Assembly: GCF_001570725.1 (NCBI RefSeq)
Contig: NZ_BCNV01000007.1
Location: forward strand, 224,321-288,320
Source of the DNA: Paenibacillus amylolyticus
GTDB taxonomy: Bacteria; Bacillota; Bacilli; Paenibacillales; Paenibacillaceae
Length of the DNA stretch: 64,000 nt
Direction: 5' to 3'
This document shows positions 24,620-33,973 of the stretch, one piece after another; position 1 is the stretch's first letter; every line of letters starts with the position of its first letter. A program made the translations under genes and the position numbers. The notes below the pieces were generated by a model. It did no database searches. It saw only the letters and a program-made list of their open reading frames with translations, and was not told the DNA's origin.

Positions 24620-25294
24620 ATGACCAAAGTGCTTATCATAGAGGACGACAACATGTTAGGTGATACGTTATCCCTGTATTTGCAAGGTGAAGGGTATGAT
24701 GTTATCCGTGTCGATAACGCAAGAGATGGTCTTCTACAGCTTCAAGCGCGGCCTGATATCCTGCTTCTTGACTTGATGCTCCCTGATTCGGGAGATAAAA
24801 ATCCTTGCTCTCTTATGCGCCAACATACGGCAATCCCCATCATCGTCATCTCTTCGTTAACCGAGGTTGCGGAGCGGATTCGATCATTAACAGACGGGGC
24901 TGATGACTATGTATGCAAACCTTTCAGCATGCAGGAACTGAAGGCTCGTATTGAGGCTGTATTACGTCGCTACTCCATATTGAACAACTCTGTTGTCACT
25001 GAACAGGAAAGCGGAATATCTCTCGACCTGGCCCGCAGAACCGTACTGTTGAATAACCAGCGAGTGGAAATGACGTTTTCCGAATTTGAAATCATGAAGC
25101 TATTTGTCCTCAATCCCGGCAAGGTCTACAGTCGGTATGCCCTGATTGAAGCTATTCGTGGTATTGATGCCTATATTAATGATCGCACCATAGATGTGCA
25201 CATTACCAAGCTTCGCAAAAAAATTGAGGACAACCCGAAAAACCCCCAATATATTCAAACCATCTGGGGGGTCGGATATAAGTTCACACCTTAG
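24620..25294 (+). CDS. OmpR-family response regulator
   Basis: A 224-residue regulator started at ATG 24620 (AAAGGA six bases upstream; the GTG at 24599 has no ribosome site). Receiver domain: acidic pair Glu8-Asp9-Asp10, phosphoacceptor Asp51 in LLLDLMLPD, Lys100 in VCKPF. A winged-helix domain follows (MTFSEFEIMKLFVLNPGKVY, RTIDVHITKLRKKIE, TIWGVGYKF). No histidine kinase is adjacent on the same strand; the nearest is the hybrid kinase whose 3' end is 26 nt away in convergent orientation. Upstream at 24534-24557 are two ATTATCAGG direct repeats, 15 bp apart, that could be its own binding site. Confidence 0.9.
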   Translation: MTKVLIIEDDNMLGDTLSLYLQGEGYDVIRVDNARDGLLQLQARPDILLLDLMLPDSGDKNPCSLMRQHTAIPIIVISSLTEVAERIRSLTDGADDYVCKPFSMQELKARIEAVLRRYSILNNSVVTEQESGISLDLARRTVLLNNQRVEMTFSEFEIMKLFVLNPGKVYSRYALIEAIRGIDAYINDRTIDVHITKLRKKIEDNPKNPQYIQTIWGVGYKFTP

Positions 25295-25320
25295 AAACAA
25301 CACAGCTTCATTCAGCTCGG

Positions 25321-28300
25321 TTACCATGGCAGAGACTCGGTAATTCTATCAATCTCCTGTTGCACCTTCTCCAATATCGAATTCAGTTCCTCTTCTTCGA
25401 ATAACGGACGGGACAAGAGCGATTCCAGTTGAAGAACCGGACGTAACAGGTCCACTGCATGCAGATTGGCAGCTACGCCTCGGAGTGAATGAACGCTGCG
25501 GATCACAGCAGCAATCTGCTGCTGCTGAAGCTTAATCGTCAGTTTTTTCTGAAACGAGCCATACTCCATTCTGAATTTCGTGAGCGCATATTGCAGAATA
25601 TGCGGCTTGCCGTCCATCTGCCTAATCGCCTTATCTGCATCAATTCCGCTGATCTCTCGCATGCCTTTCACATCAATCCATGTTTCTAATGTATCTGTCA
25701 TCTGTTGTTCATGAATCGGTTTGGTCAGGATGGCATTCATACCAACCTCAAAGCAAGTCTCATGATCTATTTGCAGACTATTCGCAGTTAGCGCGATAAT
25801 GGGCGTACGATCATATTGCCTCATCTTGCGAATGTGTCGCGTTGCATCAATTCCATTCATTTCGGGCATGTACATATCCATTAGAATCAATTCCCATGTT
25901 TGTTCACCCAATTTCTTCAAAACCTCTGTGCCACTGTCTGCCAGCGTCACCTCGAATCCCATATGTTCCAGCATCGCTCGAATAACCAGTTGATTGATTT
26001 CTTGGTCCTCAGCGATCAGAATGTGGCCTTTGGATTTAAGCAAATAGGGTTCATCGCCTTCTACCCTCCGATGGTTCTCCAGTGGCCCTTCACCTTGAAG
26101 TGCAAGTAAAACTTCGAACAACCCCAGACGTGTAATCGGTTTGATCATCATGATATCCGGGCGGAAGGATCTCTCCTCACTCCATAGGGCATTTTCACTA
26201 AAAGCATGGGTATAACCCACCATTTGAAATTGGGTTCGATTCAATCGCTTCATGAAATTGTCCCATGACGACCCGTTAACGGTGTCCTTTGCATCCATAT
26301 CCATCATTATTAACAGGGAACTTGCCCCATCTGCATAAGGTACACACCAATCGCTCTCCATCATATGGTTCAAGGAAGGATACAACGTTGGCTTCATCCC
26401 GAATGAGTAGAGCATCTGCTTCAGACTTTCGCCCATCCGTTCATCCTCTTCAATGATAACCACATCATTCACACAATATAGCAAAGGGAATGTTTGCAGA
26501 AATGAACTCTCTTCTTCCGTATCTGCAAGTTCAAATATCAAATCGAATGAAAACAGACTGTACTCTCCCGGCACACTATCCACACGCAAGTTTCCTCCCA
26601 AGGAGGTCACCAGAAGATAACAGATCACCAGCCCAAGTCCAGAACCACCATATGTTCGATACGTCGAAGGTTCCGCTTGAGTAAACGGGACAAAAAGTCG
26701 TTCCAGTTGTTCAGGTGAGATTCCAATCCCCGTATCCTCTACCTCAAAACGGACCTGAACTTGCTCCGCTTCCAATGAAAGCACCTCTGCCCGCAATGTG
26801 ACATATCCATGCTCCGTGAATTTAATCGCATTACTCAGCAGATTCAATAACACCTGTTCAAGTCGGAACGGATCACCAATCACCGTTAACGGCAGATCGG
26901 AATCGGTCGTAAAGATCACTTCGATGTCTTTGTGCCCGATGGCCACACCGATCTGATCTGCCACACGCTTGAATACATCCTCTGGTGAAAAAGAAACCTT
27001 CTCCAAAGTCAGCTTGCCTGCCTCAATTTTTGAAAAATCAAGAATATCATTCACGAGGGTAAGCAGGGTTTGGGAGGACGCGTTGATTTTACTCAAATAA
27101 TCCAATTGCTGTGGGGATAGATCTGTCCGTTGAAGCAACAACGAAAAGCTGATAATACCGCTCAGTGGGGTACGAATCTCGTGACTCATGAAGGCAAGAA
27201 ACTCACTTTTCGCCTGATTCGCTTTGTCGGCCTTAACACGTTTATACTGTTCCGAAATATCATGAATAACCGCCTTAATTTTCTCACTTGAGTTAAGCGC
27301 TTTATCCGGGTATAGGTGAATCCGCACATGCTGCTCATGACCTTCTCCAATAATCAAACTCAATTCCGTCTCCTGGACTATATTGTGGTGTAAGGCTTTT
27401 TGGAAAATCAACAACCAGTGCTCCCACTGCTCAATGAACAACATTTCTTCAAGCTGACGTCCAATCACTTGCTGCCTGTCGAGACCGAGAACATCCAGAA
27501 ATTTCTGATTAACCGAGACAATGCATCTATTGCTATCCAAACCGACAAACCAGTCTGCCGACACTTGCTCAAGTGTTCGATATCGTTCTTCACTTTCTTG
27601 AATTCTACGTTTAACTGCCCTGTGTTCCGTAATGTCGAGTCCATACCCCACCACATACTTCACCACACCATCTTCACGCAGCGGGCGAATTTTCACCAGA
27701 GAATAATACCCTTCATGCTCAATCTCGTAAAAAAAAGATTCACCATTCCACGCCCGGTTAAACTGCTTTCGTAGAAACTCAACCTTCTCTTTAGGTAAAA
27801 TGTTCAGGGTGCCCAACTTGTAATCATGCTTCAGACTGCTCATATCCAAGCCCAACTGGGAGAGCATCTCTCCTTCAAGCAGAAGATATTCGAATTTTCC
27901 GTTCTGTTTATGGATTTTAAACGTAAACCCGGGCTGCATACGAAGCATCTCCAGCATTTCCCGATCCCTTTGAATGACCAATCGCCTATATCGATGATTT
28001 TGGTTCAGATAATACAGGAATAGTACAATCGCCAAAAAGCAGATACATTGAAAAAGGAGAATCTTCCCCATCACTAGTAGAGAAGGAGAATATGTCTTTA
28101 GTACAATCAACTCATACACAGTAATCAGCAGTAACGATCCGAACAACCACTTCTGCATAAATCCCCTGACGTACTTGAAGATCAGGCATATGGCTATAAC
28201 AAAGAACAACTCTAACAACGCATACTGCCAGTTCTCCAACAAGGGATTACGCCCCATATTAATTCGAAAAATCCACATGAATGCAAAAGTAATGAATGCG

Positions 28301-28560
28301 GAGGCACTTCCACCAAAATAAGCGGCGAGCAGATACACACTGGCCCGGAAATTCAACATGGTACCATCACTTAGTACAATGGAGAAATAATATAACGCTG
28401 TGCCCAACATGCTCAGTGCAATGCCAATAATCATTCGAGTCGTAATGGAAGATGTGCGCGTTGCATTTGTTTGGTTCAGATAGTGATGAATCAGGAAAAC
28501 AAAGATCAAAATCAGCGTGAAATTTAATACAAGATCGCGTAGCAAATGGTCACCGTCCAC
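25321..28560 (-). CDS. Hybrid sensor histidine kinase with membrane sensor, PAS, receiver and Hpt domains
   Basis: A 1,079-residue multi-domain kinase. Residues ~10-185 hold about six membrane segments resembling the 5TM-LYT sensor type. Two PAS-like domains follow (~205-310 and ~325-440). The phosphoacceptor is His460 in FLAFMSHEIRTPLSG, with an ATPase domain containing LLNLLSNAIKFTEHG and EDTGIGIS. A first receiver-like domain (IIEEDERMGES... MMDMDA... MIKP) is atypical. The second (~835-960) is canonical: IAEDQEINQ, MDMYMPEMNG, LTKP. The C-terminal Hpt domain has the HSLRG histidine motif. This layout indicates an internal phosphorelay. No clear ribosome site supports GTG 28560; TTG 28545 (GGTGA upstream) is an alternative. 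The output regulator could be the convergent OmpR-type protein. Confidence 0.9.
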   Translation of the reverse strand: MDGDHLLRDLVLNFTLILIFVFLIHHYLNQTNATRTSSITTRMIIGIALSMLGTALYYFSIVLSDGTMLNFRASVYLLAAYFGGSASAFITFAFMWIFRINMGRNPLLENWQYALLELFFVIAICLIFKYVRGFMQKWLFGSLLLITVYELIVLKTYSPSLLVMGKILLFQCICFLAIVLFLYYLNQNHRYRRLVIQRDREMLEMLRMQPGFTFKIHKQNGKFEYLLLEGEMLSQLGLDMSSLKHDYKLGTLNILPKEKVEFLRKQFNRAWNGESFFYEIEHEGYYSLVKIRPLREDGVVKYVVGYGLDITEHRAVKRRIQESEERYRTLEQVSADWFVGLDSNRCIVSVNQKFLDVLGLDRQQVIGRQLEEMLFIEQWEHWLLIFQKALHHNIVQETELSLIIGEGHEQHVRIHLYPDKALNSSEKIKAVIHDISEQYKRVKADKANQAKSEFLAFMSHEIRTPLSGIISFSLLLQRTDLSPQQLDYLSKINASSQTLLTLVNDILDFSKIEAGKLTLEKVSFSPEDVFKRVADQIGVAIGHKDIEVIFTTDSDLPLTVIGDPFRLEQVLLNLLSNAIKFTEHGYVTLRAEVLSLEAEQVQVRFEVEDTGIGISPEQLERLFVPFTQAEPSTYRTYGGSGLGLVICYLLVTSLGGNLRVDSVPGEYSLFSFDLIFELADTEEESSFLQTFPLLYCVNDVVIIEEDERMGESLKQMLYSFGMKPTLYPSLNHMMESDWCVPYADGASSLLIMMDMDAKDTVNGSSWDNFMKRLNRTQFQMVGYTHAFSENALWSEERSFRPDIMMIKPITRLGLFEVLLALQGEGPLENHRRVEGDEPYLLKSKGHILIAEDQEINQLVIRAMLEHMGFEVTLADSGTEVLKKLGEQTWELILMDMYMPEMNGIDATRHIRKMRQYDRTPIIALTANSLQIDHETCFEVGMNAILTKPIHEQQMTDTLETWIDVKGMREISGIDADKAIRQMDGKPHILQYALTKFRMEYGSFQKKLTIKLQQQQIAAVIRSVHSLRGVAANLHAVDLLRPVLQLESLLSRPLFEEEELNSILEKVQQEIDRITESLPW

Positions 28561-28737
28561 AATACGAATTCAGGAATTCTTGCATTCAATGAATGTTGCC
28601 AGATTCACGGTCGCAGTTCCCCAGTATACAGATCATAGTATGCCAGGCTCCCTTATTCAATTGACGATATTGACCTTTTTTTGAAAATAACAGACCCTTT
28701 CAGCTAACATACACTTATCGCAAAACAACAATTTTTT

Positions 28738-29043
28738 TTAGGAAATTTCATCATTAAATATGCTGATATAAAAGAGAGAATCATCCAAATGTACCGATGT
28801 AATCGTGACTTGGGCATCCCACACTTCCTGATTAGCCTTCATCAGTTTAGCTACGCCAGACCAGGTCTGGTTGCCTCTCCAGTGGGTATCCATTAACAAT
28901 CGAGCAGGCTGACCTACCGTATGTTCCCGTGAGAACCCCGTTTTGGTGACATAGACGGAATTCACATCAAGGATCACACCATCCTCATCTGTAATCATAA
29001 CCGCATCCGTTAGCAGTAAGAAGGCTCTGAGTTCTAGTTGCAT
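28738..29043 (-). CDS. Single PAS-domain protein linked to the chemoreceptor gene
   Basis: A 101-residue protein started at ATG 29043, with GAGGGAG ~11 bases upstream. It is almost entirely one PAS domain: ITDEDGVILDVNSVYVTKTG with the usual ...GFSREHTVGQPARLL continuation. There is no output domain or membrane segment. Only 80 nt separate it from the upstream chemoreceptor on the same strand, and it precedes the hybrid kinase. It may sense a small ligand or redox state and work by binding one of these signalling proteins. Truncation of a longer PAS protein is possible. Confidence 0.7.
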   Translation of the reverse strand: MQLELRAFLLLTDAVMITDEDGVILDVNSVYVTKTGFSREHTVGQPARLLMDTHWRGNQTWSGVAKLMKANQEVWDAQVTITSVHLDDSLFYISIFNDEIS

Positions 29044-29123
29044 GGTTATCCACTCCCTCTGATGAAACATGATGTGATGCCATCCCTGTGTGATACTCTC
29101 TGATACTGCTGCTACATGCCCGT

Positions 29124-31121
29124 TTAATATTTAAATTGTCTAATGAGGCGTTGCAGCTCTTCAGCCATGGAAGAAAGGCCCCGAGCCGAGGCAGAAATCT
29201 GCTCCATTGCTGCCAGTTGCTCCTCTGAGGAAGCAGCCACTTCTTCGGATGCCTCGGCGTTGCCTGAAGCAATGCCTGCCAACTCATTGGACACAGCTGA
29301 TACTTCCTGAACCCCTGCTGTGATCTCTTGAGAAGTAGCTGCAATCTCTTCAATCTGAGGTGTCGTTTCCCGCATACTATCCAGAATGCGTTCAAACTTC
29401 CGAATCGCCTCTGTAGAGATTTCCATGCCCTCTCCAACCTCTGTGGTCACTTTCTCCATCATGCGAACGGAAGCGGCCATGTCTTCCTGTACTGCCGTAG
29501 TCAGCACGGTAATTTCATTGACGGACTGCCCAGATTGCTCTGCTAGGTTCCGGACCTCTGCTGCCACAACAGCGAATCCATTCCCATGCGTACCTGCACG
29601 AGCAGCTTCGATGGAGGCATTCAGCGCGAGCAGGTTGGTCTGTTTGGCTATACTTCCGATTAACTCCGTGATCGCTGAAATTTGGTGTGATCGTTCATAT
29701 AAAGCCTGAATGATCTGATTCGTCTGTGCTACCGTTTCTTGAATCGAGTGCATCTGACCCACCGTCTGCTTGACGGTGTTGCCGCCTTCTTCCGCTTGTA
29801 CGGTTGTATGTTTCGCCAAATCAGCAACTTGTATGGAACGTTCGGCAATTCGTGTAATTCCGATCGTAATTTCATTCATGGCCTGATGGTTAAGGTCAAT
29901 ACCTTGGGTCTGCTTCTCCGCACCACTCGCAATTTCCTGAATGGCTCGCGCTACCTGTTCACTGGCTGCACTGGTTGATTCCGCACTCTGAGTCATTTCA
30001 TCCGATGAGATGACCACCTGACTGGCGCTGTTCTCCACATTCTGTATCAACACACGCAGATTATGCTGCATTTTGCCAAACGCATCACTCAGTTCACCAA
30101 TTTCATCATGGCTTGTGGAAGTAATCGTTTGGGTTAGATCCCCTTCGCTCACCTGAATCGCCTGGTCCTTTAACTGACGGATCGGTTTAATGATAGATCG
30201 CATCACCAGCCAGATAATCAAAATACCCACGACGAGGCAAGACACAATGACGATGATCATTCGATTCAGGATAGGCGCAGCCGCATCCTCAACTTCAGAA
30301 GAGAACATGGTGCCAGCGACCTTCCATCCCGTGGATGCATTCGTAGCATAATACATGACTTTATCAGCCTGATCAAAGGTATAGTTGAAATTTCCAGATT
30401 CATTCGTATACACCTGTGTCCAAAAATCTTCTGTTGCATCTGTACCGGGTTGTACCGTCGGATGATAGATATACTTTTCGCTGGCATCCAGCAGAATTAG
30501 ATAACCCTGTTCTCCTACTTTAATGCCGCTCACCAAGGTACTGATATTGGACAGATCGAGATCCAGTTGGACCACGCCCGATTGATCATTCAGTGCCTTG
30601 GCAATCGTGATGGTGATCTCATTCGTCTCGGCAGAAATATAAGGATCTGTAACAATCACCTGTTCCGGACTTCCCATCGCTTCCGTATACCACGGTCTTA
30701 CTCGCGGATCGTAATCTTGGGGCATCTCCGCATCGGAGGACATCAGATACACACCCTCTTCCGTTCCCACACCTATGGTGATGATATCGGTGTTCTGCGC
30801 AGCGTACCCCTTCAATTCATTCACGACCTGAACCTCAGCATCTTCTTGACGCAATTCCTCTGCAAGTGTACTCGCATAGTATTCAATGTGATTGCGCTTG
30901 GCATTGATCGACAAATCAATGGTCGCACTGGCAAGGTTCACGTTTTCCATCGCACTATGTAGGATTTGTTTCTCTACTTCATCTTTCGCACTGCTATACG
31001 ATAAAACGCCAATACTTAACGAAGGAATGGCTAAAAAAGCAATAAAGGACACTACCAGCTTCGTTTTAAAGTTCTTATGCATCTTGTTGAACCAGGTCGA
31101 TTTGCTATTTTTTCGGGACAA
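29124..31121 (-). CDS. Methyl-accepting chemotaxis protein (dCache-type sensor)
   Basis: A 665-residue membrane chemoreceptor. TTG 31121 has GAGGT eight bases before; ATG at residue 14 is an alternative. Membrane segment 1 is at ~22-42 and segment 2 at ~282-304. Between them a dCache-like ligand domain shows DPRVRPWYTEAM and VQLDLDLSNISTLVSGIKVG, the pattern of small-molecule (often amino-acid or organic-acid) sensors. A HAMP domain follows (IKPIRQLKDQAIQVSEGDL). The signalling hairpin tip is SIAKQTNLLALNASIEAARA. It relays to CheA/CheW at the cell pole. No CheW-binding pentapeptide is at the C-terminus, which ends QRLIRQFKY. Upstream 31122-31396 is AT-rich and shows no convincing promoter. 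Confidence 0.92.
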   Translation of the reverse strand: MSRKNSKSTWFNKMHKNFKTKLVVSFIAFLAIPSLSIGVLSYSSAKDEVEKQILHSAMENVNLASATIDLSINAKRNHIEYYASTLAEELRQEDAEVQVVNELKGYAAQNTDIITIGVGTEEGVYLMSSDAEMPQDYDPRVRPWYTEAMGSPEQVIVTDPYISAETNEITITIAKALNDQSGVVQLDLDLSNISTLVSGIKVGEQGYLILLDASEKYIYHPTVQPGTDATEDFWTQVYTNESGNFNYTFDQADKVMYYATNASTGWKVAGTMFSSEVEDAAAPILNRMIIVIVSCLVVGILIIWLVMRSIIKPIRQLKDQAIQVSEGDLTQTITSTSHDEIGELSDAFGKMQHNLRVLIQNVENSASQVVISSDEMTQSAESTSAASEQVARAIQEIASGAEKQTQGIDLNHQAMNEITIGITRIAERSIQVADLAKHTTVQAEEGGNTVKQTVGQMHSIQETVAQTNQIIQALYERSHQISAITELIGSIAKQTNLLALNASIEAARAGTHGNGFAVVAAEVRNLAEQSGQSVNEITVLTTAVQEDMAASVRMMEKVTTEVGEGMEISTEAIRKFERILDSMRETTPQIEEIAATSQEITAGVQEVSAVSNELAGIASGNAEASEEVAASSEEQLAAMEQISASARGLSSMAEELQRLIRQFKY

Positions 31122-31396
31122 ATTTCTCTACCTCTTCCAGATTAATTTTTAGTTCTGCTTGATCTAGCTCTCATAGAGTGAAGACCAACTAACATTACTC
31201 AAGATATTAAAACTAGGTCCTACCTCTCGCAAAAGACATTTTTCGCACCAAATAAATTACTTAAATCTCTTAATTTATAATCCTAAAGAACTACTTTCAA
31301 ACAAATTATACGAAAAAACTATTAAATAAAGTAAGCCAGCGGTATGACCAAATTGTTAAGTTTCTAAACACTTGTTAATAGCCTAACAGATTCCAT

Positions 31397-31431
31397 AAAA
31401 AAAAAGATCCAAGCGTTATCGCTCAGATCTT
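31397..31431 (-). terminator. Intrinsic terminator of the MetNIQ-type operon
   Basis: On the minus strand a 12-pair stem with ATAA loop (AAGATC...GATCTT at the base) is followed by a run of nine T. It lies ~30 nt beyond the substrate-binding protein gene. Confidence 0.85.
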
Positions 31432-31461
31432 AAAGGCTATTCACATTAAGCTACATATTCT

Positions 31462-32301
31462 CTATTCAAATGCCGGGATAGCGATATCTGCATACTTCTC
31501 TTCGAAGAAGGCTTTGACCTCTGGACCTGCCATGCGCTTAGCCAGCTTCTGAATGGCTTCGGAGTCTTTGTTATCCTCACGAGCAACCATAGTGATAGCA
31601 AAGTGGGAATCATCCTTCTCGGTTAACAGTGCATCCTTTTTCGGTGTGAGACCGAGCGGGCTGGCATATGCCGGAGTCATGGCTACCAGATCAGCATCAT
31701 CCATCATACGAGCCAGCATCAACAAGTCCACTTCCTCGAACTTGAATTTCTTCGTATTCTCGGTGATGTCTGCCTGCGTGGCGTTAAAACCTACGCCCTC
31801 TTTCAGCTTAATCAGTCCGTTTTGCTCCAGCATTACAAGAGAGCGACCAATGTTGGACGGATCGTTTGCAATCGCGATCGTTGCACCTTCTGGTAATTCC
31901 TCAATGGATTTATACTTTTTGGAGTAACCTCCATAGATTGCGTTATAGATAGGTTGTACTGCCACCAGATTGGCATTGTTCGCTTCGTTATATTGGGTCA
32001 TGTAAGGTACATGCTGGAAGAAGTTTGCATCCACTTCCTTGTTCGCAAGTGCCGTATTCGGCTGAACGTTATCGGACAGCACGACAACTTCCAAGTTGAC
32101 GCCATCTTCCTTCAATAACGGTTTTACAATATCCAGTACATCTGTCATCGGTGGAATCAACGTGGCTACTTTCAGCGTAACTTCTTGTGCTGCCTGAGTA
32201 TCTTCATTTGTTCCTTCTGCCGCAGGTGTTTCTTCTTTTTGTCCGCAAGCAGCTACAACCAGCATCACTGCGAGCAACATAAGCATCATTTTTGCTTTCA
32301 T
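31462..32301 (-). CDS. metQ: MetQ/NlpA-family substrate-binding lipoprotein
   Basis: A 279-residue lipoprotein. ATG 32301 is chosen for its signal peptide and the GAGGGG ~10 bases upstream. The lipobox VVAAC places the lipidated Cys at residue 19. The mature part follows the NlpA pattern: VATLIPPMTDVLDIVKPLLK, NANFFQHVPYM-like segment (here DANFFQHVPYM), and AIANDPSNIGRSLVMLEQNG. The family binds methionine or related amino acids for the MetNI transporter. It is the last gene of metN-metI-metQ, 64 nt after metI. The specific ligand cannot be told from sequence. Confidence 0.9.
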   Translation of the reverse strand: MKAKMMLMLLAVMLVVAACGQKEETPAAEGTNEDTQAAQEVTLKVATLIPPMTDVLDIVKPLLKEDGVNLEVVVLSDNVQPNTALANKEVDANFFQHVPYMTQYNEANNANLVAVQPIYNAIYGGYSKKYKSIEELPEGATIAIANDPSNIGRSLVMLEQNGLIKLKEGVGFNATQADITENTKKFKFEEVDLLMLARMMDDADLVAMTPAYASPLGLTPKKDALLTEKDDSHFAITMVAREDNKDSEAIQKLAKRMAGPEVKAFFEEKYADIAIPAFE

Positions 32302-32365
32302 TTCGTGTCTACCCCTCATCGTATAATCTGTATTGGTTATTCGTGAAAATGCACGGTCCAACCGT

Positions 32366-33037
32366 TCAGGATCTGCGATCCAGCCAGTGGGACAGTCTGC
32401 TACCTGTGAATTGGATCATCTGTACCAGGATAATCATAATGATGATCGTAAATACCATAATCTCCGTTTCGAAGCGCTGATAACCGTAGCGAATAGCAAA
32501 ATCGCCAACCCCGCCACCTCCTACAATGCCCATCACCGTTGAGTAGGAGATGAAGCTAATCGTAGCTGTTGTGATTCCCAGTACAAGGCCAGATCGTGCC
32601 TCCACGTAAAGGAATTTCACCACCAGCTGCATCGTCGATGCCCCCATGGAAGCAGCAGCTTCAACCACTCCCCGCGGTACATCGAGCAACGCCTGTTCCA
32701 CCAGTCTCGCGTAAAGGGCAATCGCAATGACCGAGAGTGGCACGGTTGCCGCCAGTGTACCGATGGACGTTCCCACGACGATCCGTGTGAATGGAATCAT
32801 GAATACAACCAGCAGTAAGAACGGAAACGAACGAATGATGTTGACGACACTGCCGAGTACGAAGGATAACGTTTGATTCTGATATCGCTGTCCTTTCCGG
32901 AATAAGTACAGGAGTGTACCCAGAGGTAACCCAATCAGAACAGCTGCCGCAATGGAGATACCCACCATGACAAAAGTCTCTCCGATCGCCTGCCATATCT
33001 CATGCTGATACTTGAGCACAGATTCAGGTAACGTCAT
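32366..33037 (-). CDS. metI: MetI-family ABC transporter permease
   Basis: A 223-residue inner-membrane permease with five predicted segments. The coupling motif VEAAASMGASTMQLVVKFLY contacts the ATPase. Its size matches MetI (~217-222). The start overlaps the metN stop by 4 nt (ATGA), so the two are translationally coupled. It forms the channel for MetQ-delivered substrate. Confidence 0.9.
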   Translation of the reverse strand: MTLPESVLKYQHEIWQAIGETFVMVGISIAAAVLIGLPLGTLLYLFRKGQRYQNQTLSFVLGSVVNIIRSFPFLLLVVFMIPFTRIVVGTSIGTLAATVPLSVIAIALYARLVEQALLDVPRGVVEAAASMGASTMQLVVKFLYVEARSGLVLGITTATISFISYSTVMGIVGGGGVGDFAIRYGYQRFETEIMVFTIIIMIILVQMIQFTGSRLSHWLDRRS

Positions 33038-33843
33038 GACTTGTCCTCCTGTTCTGTCTGACGGAACAGAGACGAACCTGTCATCCCGTATTCGTCACCC
33101 GAAAGCAAGGAGGTCAGCAGATCAGGCTGTGGAGCAGGGATACTGCTCACTTCCGCTTTAGACAACGTTCGAACGAGTCGCCCATCCTTCATGACCGATA
33201 TCCTGTGACATAGTCTACGAGCCACTTCCATCTCATGCGTCACTACGACAATGGTCACGCCCAGTGTTTCATTGATATGACGTAGCACATCCAGGATACC
33301 GTTCGTAGTCTGTGGATCAAGCGAAGAGGTCGGTTCGTCACAGAGCAGCACATCCGGACGACTGGCAAGTGCTCGTGCAATCGCCACACGTTGCTTCTGT
33401 CCTCCGCTAAGCTGAGCAGGATATTGATCTGCCTTGTCTTCCAGTCCAACAAACCGCAGTACCTCAAGTCCACGTTCAACTCTCTGCGTACGAGATATAC
33501 CCGCAAGCTCCAATGGCATGCAGACATTGCCACTCACCGTTCGGTTACTGACAAGATTGAAGTGTTGAAAGATCATGCCAATGGATCTTCGTGCCTGACG
33601 CAGACTCTGTTCATTCATCTGAGTCAGGTTCTGCCCATTCACAACAACCTCACCATCATCCGGCTTTTCCAATCCGTTGAGCATCCGTAGAAGTGTGGAT
33701 TTGCCTGCTCCACTCGATCCGATAATGCCATGTATTTCTCCTTGTCCCACTTCGAGGGACACCGAGCTTAATGCTTCGAATCCCTGATCTGCACGGGAAC
33801 CGCGCTCGTTATAACGTTTGCTTACACCATATAATGAGATCAT
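33034..33843 (-). CDS. metN: MetN-type ABC transporter ATPase lacking the full C-terminal regulatory domain
   Basis: A 269-residue ATPase with GGGAGG upstream of its ATG. Walker A is GIIGSSGAGKST, the signature QLSGGQKQRVAIARAL, Walker B LLCDEPTSSLDP, and the switch His is in THEM. MetN proteins are usually ~340 residues because of a C-terminal NIL (ACT-like) domain that binds methionine and shuts the transporter when methionine is high. Here the protein stops about 30-40 residues after the nucleotide-binding domain, so that control is missing. No S-box riboswitch lies upstream. The substrate may therefore be another amino acid, or control may differ. Confidence 0.88.
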   Translation of the reverse strand: MISLYGVSKRYNERGSRADQGFEALSSVSLEVGQGEIHGIIGSSGAGKSTLLRMLNGLEKPDDGEVVVNGQNLTQMNEQSLRQARRSIGMIFQHFNLVSNRTVSGNVCMPLELAGISRTQRVERGLEVLRFVGLEDKADQYPAQLSGGQKQRVAIARALASRPDVLLCDEPTSSLDPQTTNGILDVLRHINETLGVTIVVVTHEMEVARRLCHRISVMKDGRLVRTLSKAEVSSIPAPQPDLLTSLLSGDEYGMTGSSLFRQTEQEDKS

Positions 33844-33894
33844 GGAGAGTCCTCCCGTGAATGATCATGCATGGTTCTTAAGAACACATGAAGA

Positions 33895-33932
33895 AAGCCC
33901 GCACAGCCGATAACCGGAGCGCGAGCAAGCCT
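33895..33932 (-). terminator. Possible terminator between the beta-propeller gene and metN
   Basis: A GC-rich imperfect stem on the minus strand (GCTCGCGC...GTGCGGGC) is followed by TTTCTTC. It lies just beyond the beta-propeller stop and before metN. The T-run is weak. Confidence 0.4.
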
Positions 33933-33973
33933 GTTCATTTATAATAAATCAACATCCCTTACGAGACAAGCTT

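Noticed and set aside
33844..33973. S-box (SAM) riboswitch before metN
   Set aside because: None of the conserved S-box blocks is present on the minus strand here.
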